This document shows, one piece after another, positions 53,092-60,411 of a DNA stretch of 64,000 nt (positions within the stretch are counted from its first letter, which is position 1; the number at the start of each line of letters is the position of its first letter). The notes under the pieces are model-generated. The model was not told the origin of the DNA and did not search any database. It saw only the letters and a list, made by a program, of their open reading frames with translations. The translations under genes and the position numbers were made by a program. Source of the DNA: Mucilaginibacter conchicola. Lineage in GTDB: Bacteria > Bacteroidota > Bacteroidia > Sphingobacteriales > Sphingobacteriaceae. The DNA is taken from positions 248,765 to 312,764 of the forward strand of contig NZ_QWDC01000004.1 in the NCBI RefSeq assembly GCF_003432115.1. The letters run 5' to 3'.

Positions 53092-53685
53092 ATGCAGTTA
53101 AAACGGTTTACAAATTGGTATGTACTTTTGGTATTGCTCCTTACGGGGTTTATTTCGGCATGCCAAAAAGATACCGGCGAACAAGCTGTAGAAAACCATA
53201 AAATTGCCCTTGCTGCTGATAGCGCTTTAAAAGCCACATCACCTGATAACTACCTCGCCACTTCGGGTACATTATCTATCAAACTTAAAGATTCTACTTA
53301 CACCTTTAATGCAGCAAATGATTCTGTTGCCTTTGTTAACCTCAGCAGCGGCGATAACCGTTATTTTGGTTTAACAGCCATCAACAAAGCGCATAACATC
53401 AGTTTCGGTATCAGCTCAAAAGGTATTGCTGCTGATAGTTTGACCAAGCCTGTAGCAGGTGGCCAGTTACTGATGATGCCTGATGCTATGCACACGCACC
53501 AGTACACACTTATGCAATATGCTAAACCCGGTGATTCCGGCACTATCAGGCTTTCTTCATACATGCGTAACGATACCCTTGCAAAAGGAACTTTCTTTAC
53601 CTTCCTGTCAAAAGACGATGACTCAGAGTCGCCTTTCTATCGCGTGGATGGCACCTTCGAGTTGCATTTTAAAGCTCAGAAATAG
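53092..53685 (+). CDS. Hypothetical lipoprotein
   Basis: A 197-residue protein starting MQLKRFTNWYVLLVLLLTGFISACQKD, with a lipobox ending at Cys24. The mature part is beta-rich (GTLSIKLKDSTYTFNAANDSVAFVNLSS, RYFGLTAINKAHNISFGISS). The end, GTFFTFLSKDDDSESPFYRVDGTFELHF, suggests a jelly-roll-like fold. An upstream TTG at 53074 is a weaker start. I do not recognise a named family. Confidence 0.7.
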   Translation: MQLKRFTNWYVLLVLLLTGFISACQKDTGEQAVENHKIALAADSALKATSPDNYLATSGTLSIKLKDSTYTFNAANDSVAFVNLSSGDNRYFGLTAINKAHNISFGISSKGIAADSLTKPVAGGQLLMMPDAMHTHQYTLMQYAKPGDSGTIRLSSYMRNDTLAKGTFFTFLSKDDDSESPFYRVDGTFELHFKAQK

Positions 53686-53775
53686 CCTTTAGTGTTAGTT
53701 TGACACATTATTGTAAAAAACCATTTACAAAGCTCCTTTTTAGCCGTTTAAACACCAAAAAACGCATTTTTTGCG

Positions 53776-53783
53776 TATATTTG
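53776..53783 (+). promoter_or_regulatory. -7 box of the short RRM gene
   Basis: TATATTTG matches the consensus, 21 bases before the ATG. The leader carries AAAAGGAG, an unusually strong Shine-Dalgarno for this genome. Confidence 0.55.
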
Positions 53784-53804
53784 TAGCAAAAGAAAAGGAG
53801 TTTA

Positions 53805-54083
53805 ATGAAAGTATTTATTGGTGGCCTTCCGCTGGAAGTTAGCGAGGCCGAACTAAATGCAGTTTTTGAAGATTTTGGGCCGGTTAAATCGCTCAGAATT
53901 ATCAAAGATCGCGAAACCAAACAAAGCAGAGGCTTCGGTTTTGTTGAAATGGTTAATGAAGACGAAGCAAAAGAGGCTATTAAATGTATGAATGGCCAAA
54001 GCTACTACGGTAAACGCATTACTGTTAACGTTGCAGAAGACAATGGCCCGGGTTTTAACCGCACCAGTTTTAGTCGTAACTAA
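53805..54083 (+). CDS. RRM RNA-binding protein (short)
   Basis: A 92-residue protein with one RNA-recognition motif: RNP2 MKVFIGGL, RNP1 RGFGFVEM, and the C-terminal strand GKRITVNVAE. Unlike its paralogue at 22389-22877 it lacks a low-complexity tail. The AAAAGGAG ribosome-binding site and consensus promoter suggest high expression. Small RRM proteins of this type are likely RNA chaperones. A terminator follows. Confidence 0.9.
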   Translation: MKVFIGGLPLEVSEAELNAVFEDFGPVKSLRIIKDRETKQSRGFGFVEMVNEDEAKEAIKCMNGQSYYGKRITVNVAEDNGPGFNRTSFSRN

Positions 54084-54098
54084 CATCAATTAAGATAA

Positions 54099-54129
54099 AG
54101 AAAGCCGGATATTGCACCCGGCTTTTTTT
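54099..54129 (+). terminator. Intrinsic terminator of the short RRM gene
   Basis: AAAGCCGG (54101-54108) and CCGGCTTT (54118-54125) followed by a T run. Confidence 0.88.
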
Positions 54130-54291
54130 ATGCTTTTTAATTATCATTTAAGATAATTTCATCTGCATTTAAAATGTAACAACCTCAGTGTTTGTGTTAT
54201 ATTTTATTTGTAACCTTGTATTACTCAAACAATACCCCATTTGCGCCTTGTTTCACACATAAACCGTTTGTGGCTAAAGCTAACAGGCTCA

Positions 54292-55575
54292 ATGGCGCAG
54301 TTCACCTTAGAGGTAAGGATATTTCACTCGCTTTGTGTGCTGGCTATTATAGCGCTGGCTTACAATGTTCCTTTTAATTATTTGATAGGCCTACCGGTAA
54401 TATCGCTGCTGAGTTTTGTAACGCTGCTGTTGTTCTCTTTTTTATATTACCAATCAAGGTATCGCGGTAAAACAGCATCAACCATTACCATATTTACCAT
54501 TATAGGTAACCTGCTGTTCCTCATCAATTACATATTTAATTCGGGTACGCAGGGGCCAACGGCCTTGCTTATGGGGCTTTGTATTTTCCTGGTGCTTTGT
54601 GTAGTACCCAAAAAGCAGCAAAAGTTTTGGATGTGGCTTAATATCGCCATCATCCTTGCGGGGCATTGGGTAGAGTATTTTTACCCCGAGTTTATTCCCT
54701 ATACCTACTCAAAGAGAATTGACCGCTATTGGGACCTGTCATCGGCCTATGTAGTGGTGGTGATAGTGCTTTATTATACCATTACCTATCTGCGTAATAA
54801 TTATGATTATGAACACCGCTCTGCAGCTAACAAAGCCCATGCTATTGAGATGCAGAACGTGCAGATAGTTCACCAGAACCAGGAACTGGAGCGCATTAAC
54901 TCTGAGAAGAACAAGCTAATGTCTATCATAGCGCATGACCTGCGATCGCCAATCAGTAATATCCAGAACTATCTGGAGTTGGTTACCGAGTACGAGTTGG
55001 ATACCGAAGAGCGCCGCATGGTTGAGAATGATCTTTTGAAAGTTACCCGCCGCACTATTGACATGCTGGGCAAGTTGCTGGTATGGTCAAAAGCGCAGAT
55101 GGACGGCGTAAACGTTAAATTGGGCTATGTTGACCTGCGCGACGCTTTGTTTAATACCATTGAGCTGGAGAAAACAATAGCCCTTAAAAAGAACATAGAA
55201 TTTACTGATGAGCTTGACTGGGATATCCGCATAGTAGCAGATAGTGATATGCTGCAACTGGTGATCCGCAACCTCATTAGCAATGCCGTAAAGTTTACCC
55301 CGCAGGGCGGGCAGATTAGTTTTAAAGCCAAACAAATAGGTAATGAATGCTGGCTCATTATAAGGGATAACGGTGTTGGCATGACCACCGAAAAACAATC
55401 AGAACTATTCACACTAAGGGCTACATCAACTTTTGGCACCGATAATGAAAAGGGGGTAGGCCTTGGCTTGCTGTTATGCAAAGAGTTTACCGAACTGCAG
55501 GGCGGCCGTATATGGGTGGAGAGTGAACCTGATAAAGGAACAGCTTTTTTTGTATCCATGCCGGCGGGAGGGTAA
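54292..55575 (+). CDS. Membrane sensor histidine kinase
   Basis: A 427-residue kinase. About six hydrophobic helices occupy residues 10-175 (CVLAIIALAYNVPFNYLIGLPVISLLSF..., AYVVVVIVLYYTITYL), followed by a linker coiled coil. The HisKA motif SIIAHDLRSPISNIQNYLELV has its His near residue 215. The ATPase domain carries NLISNAVKFTP, DNGVGM and GVGLGLLLCKEF. ATG 54292 has an AGG upstream; an in-frame TTG at 54241 could add 17 residues. No regulator gene is adjacent. The stop is followed immediately by a heptamer tandem array. Confidence 0.87.
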   Translation: MAQFTLEVRIFHSLCVLAIIALAYNVPFNYLIGLPVISLLSFVTLLLFSFLYYQSRYRGKTASTITIFTIIGNLLFLINYIFNSGTQGPTALLMGLCIFLVLCVVPKKQQKFWMWLNIAIILAGHWVEYFYPEFIPYTYSKRIDRYWDLSSAYVVVVIVLYYTITYLRNNYDYEHRSAANKAHAIEMQNVQIVHQNQELERINSEKNKLMSIIAHDLRSPISNIQNYLELVTEYELDTEERRMVENDLLKVTRRTIDMLGKLLVWSKAQMDGVNVKLGYVDLRDALFNTIELEKTIALKKNIEFTDELDWDIRIVADSDMLQLVIRNLISNAVKFTPQGGQISFKAKQIGNECWLIIRDNGVGMTTEKQSELFTLRATSTFGTDNEKGVGLGLLLCKEFTELQGGRIWVESEPDKGTAFFVSMPAGG

Positions 55576-55694
55576 GTCTAAAGTCTAAAGTCGAAAGTCG
55601 AAAGTCTAAAGTCGAAAGTCGAAAGTCGAAAGTCGAAAGTCGAAAGTCGAAAGTCGAAAGTCGAAAGTCGAAAGTCGAAAGTCGAAAGTCGAAA
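55576..55694. repeat. Heptanucleotide tandem array, 17 units of GTCGAAA/GTCTAAA
   Basis: Seventeen 7-bp units without a break: fourteen GTCGAAA and three GTCTAAA (units 1, 2 and 5). It starts directly after the kinase stop codon. A partly complementary stretch, TTCGACTTTAGACTTT, lies at 55732-55747, just before the next gene. Confidence 0.95.
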
Positions 55695-55770
55695 AACATT
55701 ATGTTAAACAGATATGTTTCTTCGCCGGGTATTCGACTTTAGACTTTTAACTTCTTACTTTTGACTCCTG

Positions 55771-56103
55771 ATGAGGCCTGGTGATAAAGTAATTTGCATT
55801 AACGATAAGATAGATCCTGAAAAAAGCGAAGAGATACGCCGCGATTTCGAAATATGGATCACTAAGGATAAAGAATACACCATACGGGAGATACTGGATA
55901 ACAACGGTATTGTAACCGGCGTGCTGTTGGATGAAGTGCATAATTTCCCAAAATTCTTTAAACTTATTAACCGTTACCAGGAGCCGGCCTTTGCCATCTG
56001 GCGTTTCAGAAAGCTCAACTATGCCAGCGCCCCCGCCGAAGCCCTGAGCGAAATACAAGAACTTGTTGAAGAAGAACAGTTAGTTAAGACCCGGGAACTG
56101 TAG
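55771..56103 (+). CDS. Conserved small protein of unknown function
   Basis: A 110-residue soluble protein, MRPGDKVICINDKIDPEKSEEIRRDFEIWITKDKEYTIREI..., with an SH3-like opening (GDKVICIND) and an acidic helical C-terminus (EALSEIQELVEEEQLVK). The pattern looks genuinely coding. I do not recognise a characterised family. It lies 76 bases after the heptamer array, which could influence its expression. Confidence 0.65.
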   Translation: MRPGDKVICINDKIDPEKSEEIRRDFEIWITKDKEYTIREILDNNGIVTGVLLDEVHNFPKFFKLINRYQEPAFAIWRFRKLNYASAPAEALSEIQELVEEEQLVKTREL

Positions 56104-56120
56104 TATCGCGTTTTGCTTTT

Positions 56121-56225
56121 CATTGCCGTTGCCTTCAGGCAACGGAATATCGAAGAGTAAGCCGGCTTTAGCCGAAACTAATTTTACTTATCTGGTTTGC
56201 CGTTGGCTAAAGCCGACGGCCATGA
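56121..56225. repeat. Palindromic repeat (CCGTTGGCTTCAGCCAACGG family), copy 2
   Basis: CATTGCCGTTGCCTTCAGGC with AACGG at the left and CCGTTGGCTAAAGCCGACGG at the right, plus GCCGGCTTTAGCC in the middle. Same build as the copy at 8603-8731. It falls in a gene-free gap between convergent genes. Confidence 0.75.
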
Positions 56226-56284
56226 TTTGACTGATCAATAAACGACAATTGTTATTATGTTTAATATGCTTTTTGGCATATTAA

Positions 56285-56701
56285 TTACCAACCTTTATGT
56301 GCGGCTGCCTCAGTCTCTACCAATTGCGTAAGTACTGCTTTAAGCATTGCTTCGCGGGCCCATTGTTGTTCTGTTAATGATGCATCATGTTTGTACCAGG
56401 TAATGGCTTCGTTGATCTGAATGCGGGTGCGGTAGGCGTATTGCTTGTTGGGATGTAGTTTTTGGCCTTCATAGCTATTTAGATTCTCGGTTTTGATGAG
56501 TTTGGCGAATGCTTTTATTGGGATATCCATGCGCAGGCATTCATCAAGCGAGTTTTTAAAGTCTTGTTTGTCCTCAAGCCATAGGGTAAGGGTATCGTCG
56601 GTCAAATCGTGGTCTGCAATGCAGATGCGGCTGTAATTGTAATCAACGGTGATGATAAGCCACCAAAGCTGGTCGCGGAATTTTTGTGAAAGTCTGATCA
56701 T
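56285..56701 (-). CDS. Hypothetical protein of the S24-repressor module
   Basis: A 138-residue soluble, mainly helical protein (MIRLSQKFRDQLWWLIITVDYNYSRICIADHDLTDDTLTLWLEDKQDF...). A basic central part (KLIKTENLNSYEGQKLHPNKQYAYRTRIQINEA) is followed by an amphipathic C-terminal helix. I do not recognise a family. It is the second gene of a leftward pair that diverges from the S24 repressor, so it is probably under that repressor. Confidence 0.6.
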   Translation of the reverse strand: MIRLSQKFRDQLWWLIITVDYNYSRICIADHDLTDDTLTLWLEDKQDFKNSLDECLRMDIPIKAFAKLIKTENLNSYEGQKLHPNKQYAYRTRIQINEAITWYKHDASLTEQQWAREAMLKAVLTQLVETEAAAHKGW

Positions 56702-56792
56702 GGCAATTTATTTAATGAGTGATTGAGTGAATGATGGAATGAGTGAGTGTTTATTTGCATATCTGAAACTGCATATCTGAACATCAGGAGTG

Positions 56793-56966
56793 TTAGCGAA
56801 AGCGCGGTGTCCACCCGGGCAAATACTTCTGTATAGCAGCAATTTCATGCCTGTATTTATTACATGCTGTTTGGTAACCCTCATAACGTTGCTGCAGTTG
56901 TTTGTCTGCAAATTGGGTTTGGTTGTTGATGGTGCGGGTACGCAGGGCGGAGTAAGCGATGTGCAT
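56793..56966 (-). CDS. Small hypothetical protein, first gene divergent from the S24 repressor
   Basis: A 57-residue protein from ATG 56966 to TAA 56793-56795: MHIAYSALRTRTINNQTQF, then ADKQLQQRYEGYQTACNKYRHEIAAIQKY and a LPGWTPRFR end. Charged heptad-like spacing and the absence of rare residues make it convincing despite its size. Overlapping longer frames on either strand translate poorly. It faces the repressor gene across a 206-base region with four operator-like palindromes. Function unknown; basic and helical, possibly DNA- or protein-binding. Confidence 0.62.
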   Translation of the reverse strand: MHIAYSALRTRTINNQTQFADKQLQQRYEGYQTACNKYRHEIAAIQKYLPGWTPRFR

Positions 56967-57031
56967 AAGGTTATAATTTTAATTTTCTTGTCTTATTAAA
57001 GCTTTAAATCTGTATTCCGGAGCGGCTGTTT

Positions 57032-57156
57032 GTAAAGTAATTTCTTTACTATCTGTAAGCCTGTAATTTGGAATGTTAATTTAAAGTACTATCTTCGATG
57101 TAATTGAACATTCAAATATAAAGAAATATCTTTATATAAATCAAGAAAAATCTTTA
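57032..57156. promoter_or_regulatory. Four operator-like palindromes AAG-N6-CTT in the divergent region
   Basis: Sites: GTAAAGTAATTTCTTTAC (57032-57049), TTAAAGTACTATCTTCGA (57081-57098), ATAAAGAAATATCTTTAT (57118-57135) and CAAGAAAAATCTTT (57142-57155). The first and third are perfect inverted repeats with 6-base spacers. Consensus TAAAG-N6-CTTTA. They lie between the small leftward genes and the S24 repressor start at 57173 and are the natural candidates for its binding sites. Confidence 0.6.
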
Positions 57157-57172
57157 AATATTTTTATTTGAT

Positions 57173-57865
57173 ATGGAAGACGCATCAAAACCAAACAAAA
57201 TAAAAACGGTAAGGCCTGAAACACTGGAGTTTATCATCCTGTACAACCAATTGCGCGGAAAAGCTTTTAACAACAACAGCGAACTGGCAGATGCTTTAGG
57301 TTTTAATTCGGCCAGCTCCATTACCGAGATCATCAAGAGCCGCCAGAATATCGATCCTGAGAAACTGAAGATCTTTAAAGAAAAATTTGGAGAGCAATTG
57401 GGTATCCGTAAAACTGCAGAAAAACCTGTAACCCAACGCTCAGAAGAGGGGATACCTATGTATGATATCATAGCAACAGCATCGGGCGTTGAGGTATATA
57501 ATGATATCAATGATTCGCTGCCGGTTGGCCGCATGAATTTCCCGGGAATTGAGGAGTGCGATTTTGCCCTGCCTGTTTGGGGGCATTCAATGTATCCGTA
57601 TTTAGAGAACGGCTGCTGGGTGGCACTAAAGATCATCAATGATATGAAAATATTGCCTGGCGAGGTGTATTACATAGAATGGGGCGATTACCGTATGTAC
57701 AAACGCTTGCTGGCCAGCGATAACCCCGAAGAGGTAATAGCCCACTCAGACAATGTAACAGAAATGGTAGGCGGCCGTTTAAAATATGCACCTTTCCCTA
57801 TCCGCATTGAAGATATAAAAAAGCTTTGCCTGGTGAAAGATATTCATAAAAAGCATAATCATTAA
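57173..57865 (+). CDS. XRE/S24 repressor (CI/LexA-like)
   Basis: A 230-residue regulator. The N-terminal HTH is about residues 15-70 (NNNSELADALGFNSASSITEIIKSRQNIDPEKL). The C-terminal S24 peptidase-like domain has WGHSMYPYLENGCWV with Ser139 and YRMYKRLL with Lys177, the Ser/Lys dyad of self-cleaving repressors. No Ala-Gly cleavage pair is evident in the linker (IATASGVEVYND), so autocleavage is not assured. Four palindromes upstream suggest autoregulation and control of the divergent genes. A membrane protein gene overlaps its stop codon by one base. Confidence 0.88.
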   Translation: MEDASKPNKIKTVRPETLEFIILYNQLRGKAFNNNSELADALGFNSASSITEIIKSRQNIDPEKLKIFKEKFGEQLGIRKTAEKPVTQRSEEGIPMYDIIATASGVEVYNDINDSLPVGRMNFPGIEECDFALPVWGHSMYPYLENGCWVALKIINDMKILPGEVYYIEWGDYRMYKRLLASDNPEEVIAHSDNVTEMVGGRLKYAPFPIRIEDIKKLCLVKDIHKKHNH

Positions 57866-58167
57866 TGGAAGCGAAAGATCTATTAACAACACGCAGGTTT
57901 ACCAAACCATTGCATTATACTTTGGCGTACTATGTAATAGTAATTGTTGCTATTACTTTGTTTAATGTATTGCCTGGTTTCAAATCGGGGCCATGTACAC
58001 CTAATCTGGATGTGTTGTCGATTTTTCTTTCGTTTTTTGGTGCTGTTCTTTTGCTTTGTGTGAACCTTATCAGACTTAAACAAAGAGGCCGCATTTATTT
58101 GTCCTCGGTTATTATTCATGCACTGGTGGTTTTGACCGGCATTATTTTCCTTGTTCTCAATCCGTAA
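57865..58167 (+). CDS. Small membrane protein coupled to the S24 repressor
   Basis: A 100-residue protein with three hydrophobic segments (YTLAYYVIVIVAITLFNVL, LDVLSIFLSFFGAVLLLCVNLI, IYLSSVIIHALVVLTGIIFLVL). Its ATG overlaps the repressor stop codon (TAATG), indicating translational coupling. No family recognised. Confidence 0.68.
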   Translation: MEAKDLLTTRRFTKPLHYTLAYYVIVIVAITLFNVLPGFKSGPCTPNLDVLSIFLSFFGAVLLLCVNLIRLKQRGRIYLSSVIIHALVVLTGIIFLVLNP

Positions 58168-58233
58168 ACTTGTTAAAAGATCAGATGCCAATTGAGGTTT
58201 TTTTTACTTTTTAATTTAGACTTTTTACTTAAC

Positions 58234-58743
58234 ATGATCCGTTTAGCCCTCATCTCTGATATTCCTCAAATAATGCGGCTGGTTAAAGAAGTGGTACCAG
58301 TAATGCGTGCCGCCGGCAATTTGCAATGGGACGACGTATATCCAAATCCACAGGTTTTTGAGCAGGATATCCAAGCCGGCCAACTTTGGGTGGCCGAAGT
58401 TGATGGCGAAATTGCCGGTGTAAGTGCCATAACTACCGAACAATACCCCGAATATGCGCAGGTTGGCCTCGATATAAATGAGGAAGCTATTGTTACGCAC
58501 AGGTTGGCGGTTAGTCCGCGTTTTCAGGGTCGGGGCATTGCTGCTGCGCTGATGCAACAGGCCGAAGATGTAGCGATTGATCGCAACATCCCAATATTAC
58601 GTGTGGATACCAACAGCCAGAACCTGGCTACACAGAAGCTGTTCCCGAAAGTAGGTTATGAATATAAAGGTGAAATTACCCTGCAATTCAGACCTGGACT
58701 AAAGTTTGTTTGTTTTGAAAAACGACTCTCTATTCAAAAATAA
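58234..58743 (+). CDS. GNAT-family N-acetyltransferase
   Basis: A 169-residue cytoplasmic acetyltransferase that uses acetyl-CoA. The V/A-x-x-x-x-RG-x-G/A loop appears as LAVSPRFQGRGIAAALMQQAE, with the following VDTNSQNLATQKLFPKVGYEYKGE. The acceptor is unknown. The start MIRLALISDIPQIM at 58234 is preferred over one 14 codons earlier. Its 3' end overlaps the convergent porT gene by 14 bases. Confidence 0.9.
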   Translation: MIRLALISDIPQIMRLVKEVVPVMRAAGNLQWDDVYPNPQVFEQDIQAGQLWVAEVDGEIAGVSAITTEQYPEYAQVGLDINEEAIVTHRLAVSPRFQGRGIAAALMQQAEDVAIDRNIPILRVDTNSQNLATQKLFPKVGYEYKGEITLQFRPGLKFVCFEKRLSIQK

Positions 58744-59458
58744 GGCTCAGCATCAGCGTGCGTAATCCCAACCGGCTTAACGGGCTTGCATAAGGTGTGT
58801 TATCTTTCACCAGCATATTGGTGAAAGAGTTGGAGAATTTAAGCTCGGGAGATAGTTTAAAATACTCAAAATAAATATCGAAGCCTGCACCAACTTCGTA
58901 CGATGAATAGCCTTTTACGTTCTTCAGCAGGCGTTCGGTAGGGGCAATGTTATTGCCGGGGTCTTTTTTGGAACCGATGCTTTGCGAGTATTTGAGGCCA
59001 CCTATAAGGTACACACGCGCGTTGGCAATGCGGTCTGATTTTAGCTTTAGTTGCAGCGGAAAGTCAACAGTGGTAGTTTGTACTGGTTTAGTTACCGCTT
59101 CCTCGGGTATGTCATACGTATATGTTACTTTTCTATCAGCAAAAAGCAGCGAAGGGGTTATCCTGGCTTCCAGATGCTCAGTTAACCGATAGCGGGTAAT
59201 AAAACCTACGGCAAAGCCCGGTGCCGATGGGGATGAAATGCTTTTTCCGTAAGAGCTTACTGCGTTACCCGTTTGCGGGTCGCGGAAAGGTATTTGCCAG
59301 TCGGGCTTTTTTACAATATCATAAGAGCTTTGCACGTATGAGAATAAAAAGCCAAAGCTAAGATCGTTTTGGTCGGCACCGCCACCCCATGCCTGCGCAA
59401 GCAGTTTTTGGCTGCAGCACGTTAACATGATAAGGATAAGGTAGCGGAGTTTTATCAT
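58730..59458 (-). CDS. porT: PorT-family type IX secretion outer-membrane protein
   Basis: A 242-residue outer-membrane beta-barrel protein (signal peptide MIKLRYLILIMLTCCSQKLLAQ). Blocks LSFGFLFSYVQSSYDIVKKPDWQ, APGFAVGFITRYRLTEHLEARITPSLLFADRKVTY and YEVGAGFDIYFEYFKLSPELKFSNSFTNM match PorT as I know it, a component needed for type IX secretion. Location directly behind ubiE/menG, with start and stop codons overlapping by 4 bases, is common in this phylum and supports the call. Confidence 0.88.
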   Translation of the reverse strand: MIKLRYLILIMLTCCSQKLLAQAWGGGADQNDLSFGFLFSYVQSSYDIVKKPDWQIPFRDPQTGNAVSSYGKSISSPSAPGFAVGFITRYRLTEHLEARITPSLLFADRKVTYTYDIPEEAVTKPVQTTTVDFPLQLKLKSDRIANARVYLIGGLKYSQSIGSKKDPGNNIAPTERLLKNVKGYSSYEVGAGFDIYFEYFKLSPELKFSNSFTNMLVKDNTPYASPLSRLGLRTLMLSLIFE

Positions 59459-60183
59459 TTAATGCCTGTATAAATTGAACAGATACCAAACGCCAGCGGG
59501 CGCACTTTGGTATCTTTAAATCCTGCTTTATGCATTATCGCCCTAAACGCCTCGCCATCAGGGAAAGCGGCCACAGACTCTGGCAAATAAGTATAAGCCC
59601 TTGAATCTTTAGAGAAAAGCTTGCCAATGCCCGGTGTTATATAATTAAAGTAAAAGTTATAAAGCTGTTTGATAGGAAAGGCCTTCGGTTTTGAGAACTC
59701 CAGCACCACAGCTTTGCCGCCTGGTTTTAAAACGCGGTTAATATCGGTAAGGCCTTTTTCAAGGTTCTCAAAGTTACGTACACCGTAGGCAACGGTAACG
59801 GCATCAAATTCATTAGCCTCAAAAGGCAGCTTTTCTGAGTCGCCCAATTTTACCTCAAATTTATCGCCCAAGCCGCGTTTGGCTATCTTTTGTTTAGCCA
59901 CATCAAGCATGCCGGCAGAAATATCTGCGCCGACGATCTTTTGGGGCTTTAATATTTTCAACGCCTCAAAAGCAAAATCGCCGGTACCGGTAGCCACATC
60001 CAGTATCAGTTTAGGCTGATCTTTCTTTAACTCGTTGATAGCCTTTTTACGCCAAATGATATCGATCCCCAGCGACATAAAGTGGTTAAGGAAATCGTAA
60101 GTTTTAGAGATATTGTTGAACATATCGGCTACTTGTTCTTTTTTGGTTGCCTGGTTCTGATATGGAGTTACAGTTTTGCTCAT
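59455..60183 (-). CDS. ubiE: Demethylmenaquinone methyltransferase
   Basis: A 242-residue SAM-dependent methyltransferase (UbiE/MenG) that completes menaquinone synthesis. MFNNISKTYDFLNHFMSLGIDIIWRKKAI, LILDVATGTGDFAFEAL (SAM loop), VAYGVRNFENLEKGLTDINRVLKPGGKAVVLEFSKP and the C-terminal FGICSIYTGIK are all family signatures. The start MSKTVTPY at 60183 is preferred over one eight codons upstream. It is the first gene of a two-gene unit with porT. Confidence 0.95.
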   Translation of the reverse strand: MSKTVTPYQNQATKKEQVADMFNNISKTYDFLNHFMSLGIDIIWRKKAINELKKDQPKLILDVATGTGDFAFEALKILKPQKIVGADISAGMLDVAKQKIAKRGLGDKFEVKLGDSEKLPFEANEFDAVTVAYGVRNFENLEKGLTDINRVLKPGGKAVVLEFSKPKAFPIKQLYNFYFNYITPGIGKLFSKDSRAYTYLPESVAAFPDGEAFRAIMHKAGFKDTKVRPLAFGICSIYTGIK

Positions 60184-60210
60184 GAGAATGGCGGTAAAGA
60201 TACGCATTTT

Positions 60211-60333
60211 TAGTAGTTCATTGTTGATAGTTCATGGTTCATAGTAGTAGGGTTGATGGACTACCATGATCTATTATCTATGAACCATGAACAGAGATCC
60301 ATGAACTATCAACTATTATCTATGAACTATTAA
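60211..60333. repeat. Imperfect inverted-repeat element rich in TTCATGGTTCATAG
   Basis: TAGTTCATTGTTGATAGTTC and TTCATGGTTCATAG at the left face CTATGAACCATGAAC and CCATGAACTATCAACTATT at the right. It is non-coding and lies between the divergent ubiE and oxidoreductase genes, so it may sit within or next to both promoters. Confidence 0.65.
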
Positions 60334-60411
60334 CATAAAACTCTATCTTCACTTTCGGGCTGTCCGGGCCTTGGGTTAACCACCATTCAAACTTAAACTA
60401 TACTGATAACC

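Noticed and set aside
55576..55694. Possible CRISPR array
   Set aside because: Units are 7 bp with no spacers, and no cas genes are present. It is a simple tandem repeat.
55487..55699. Leftward frame encoding repeated DFRLSTF units
   Set aside because: It is only the translation of the GTCGAAA heptamer array plus the antisense end of the kinase gene, not a protein gene.
56708..56911. Leftward 67-residue frame over the small S24-module gene
   Set aside because: It is poor in regular structure and in a different phase from the convincing 57-residue frame at 56793-56966.
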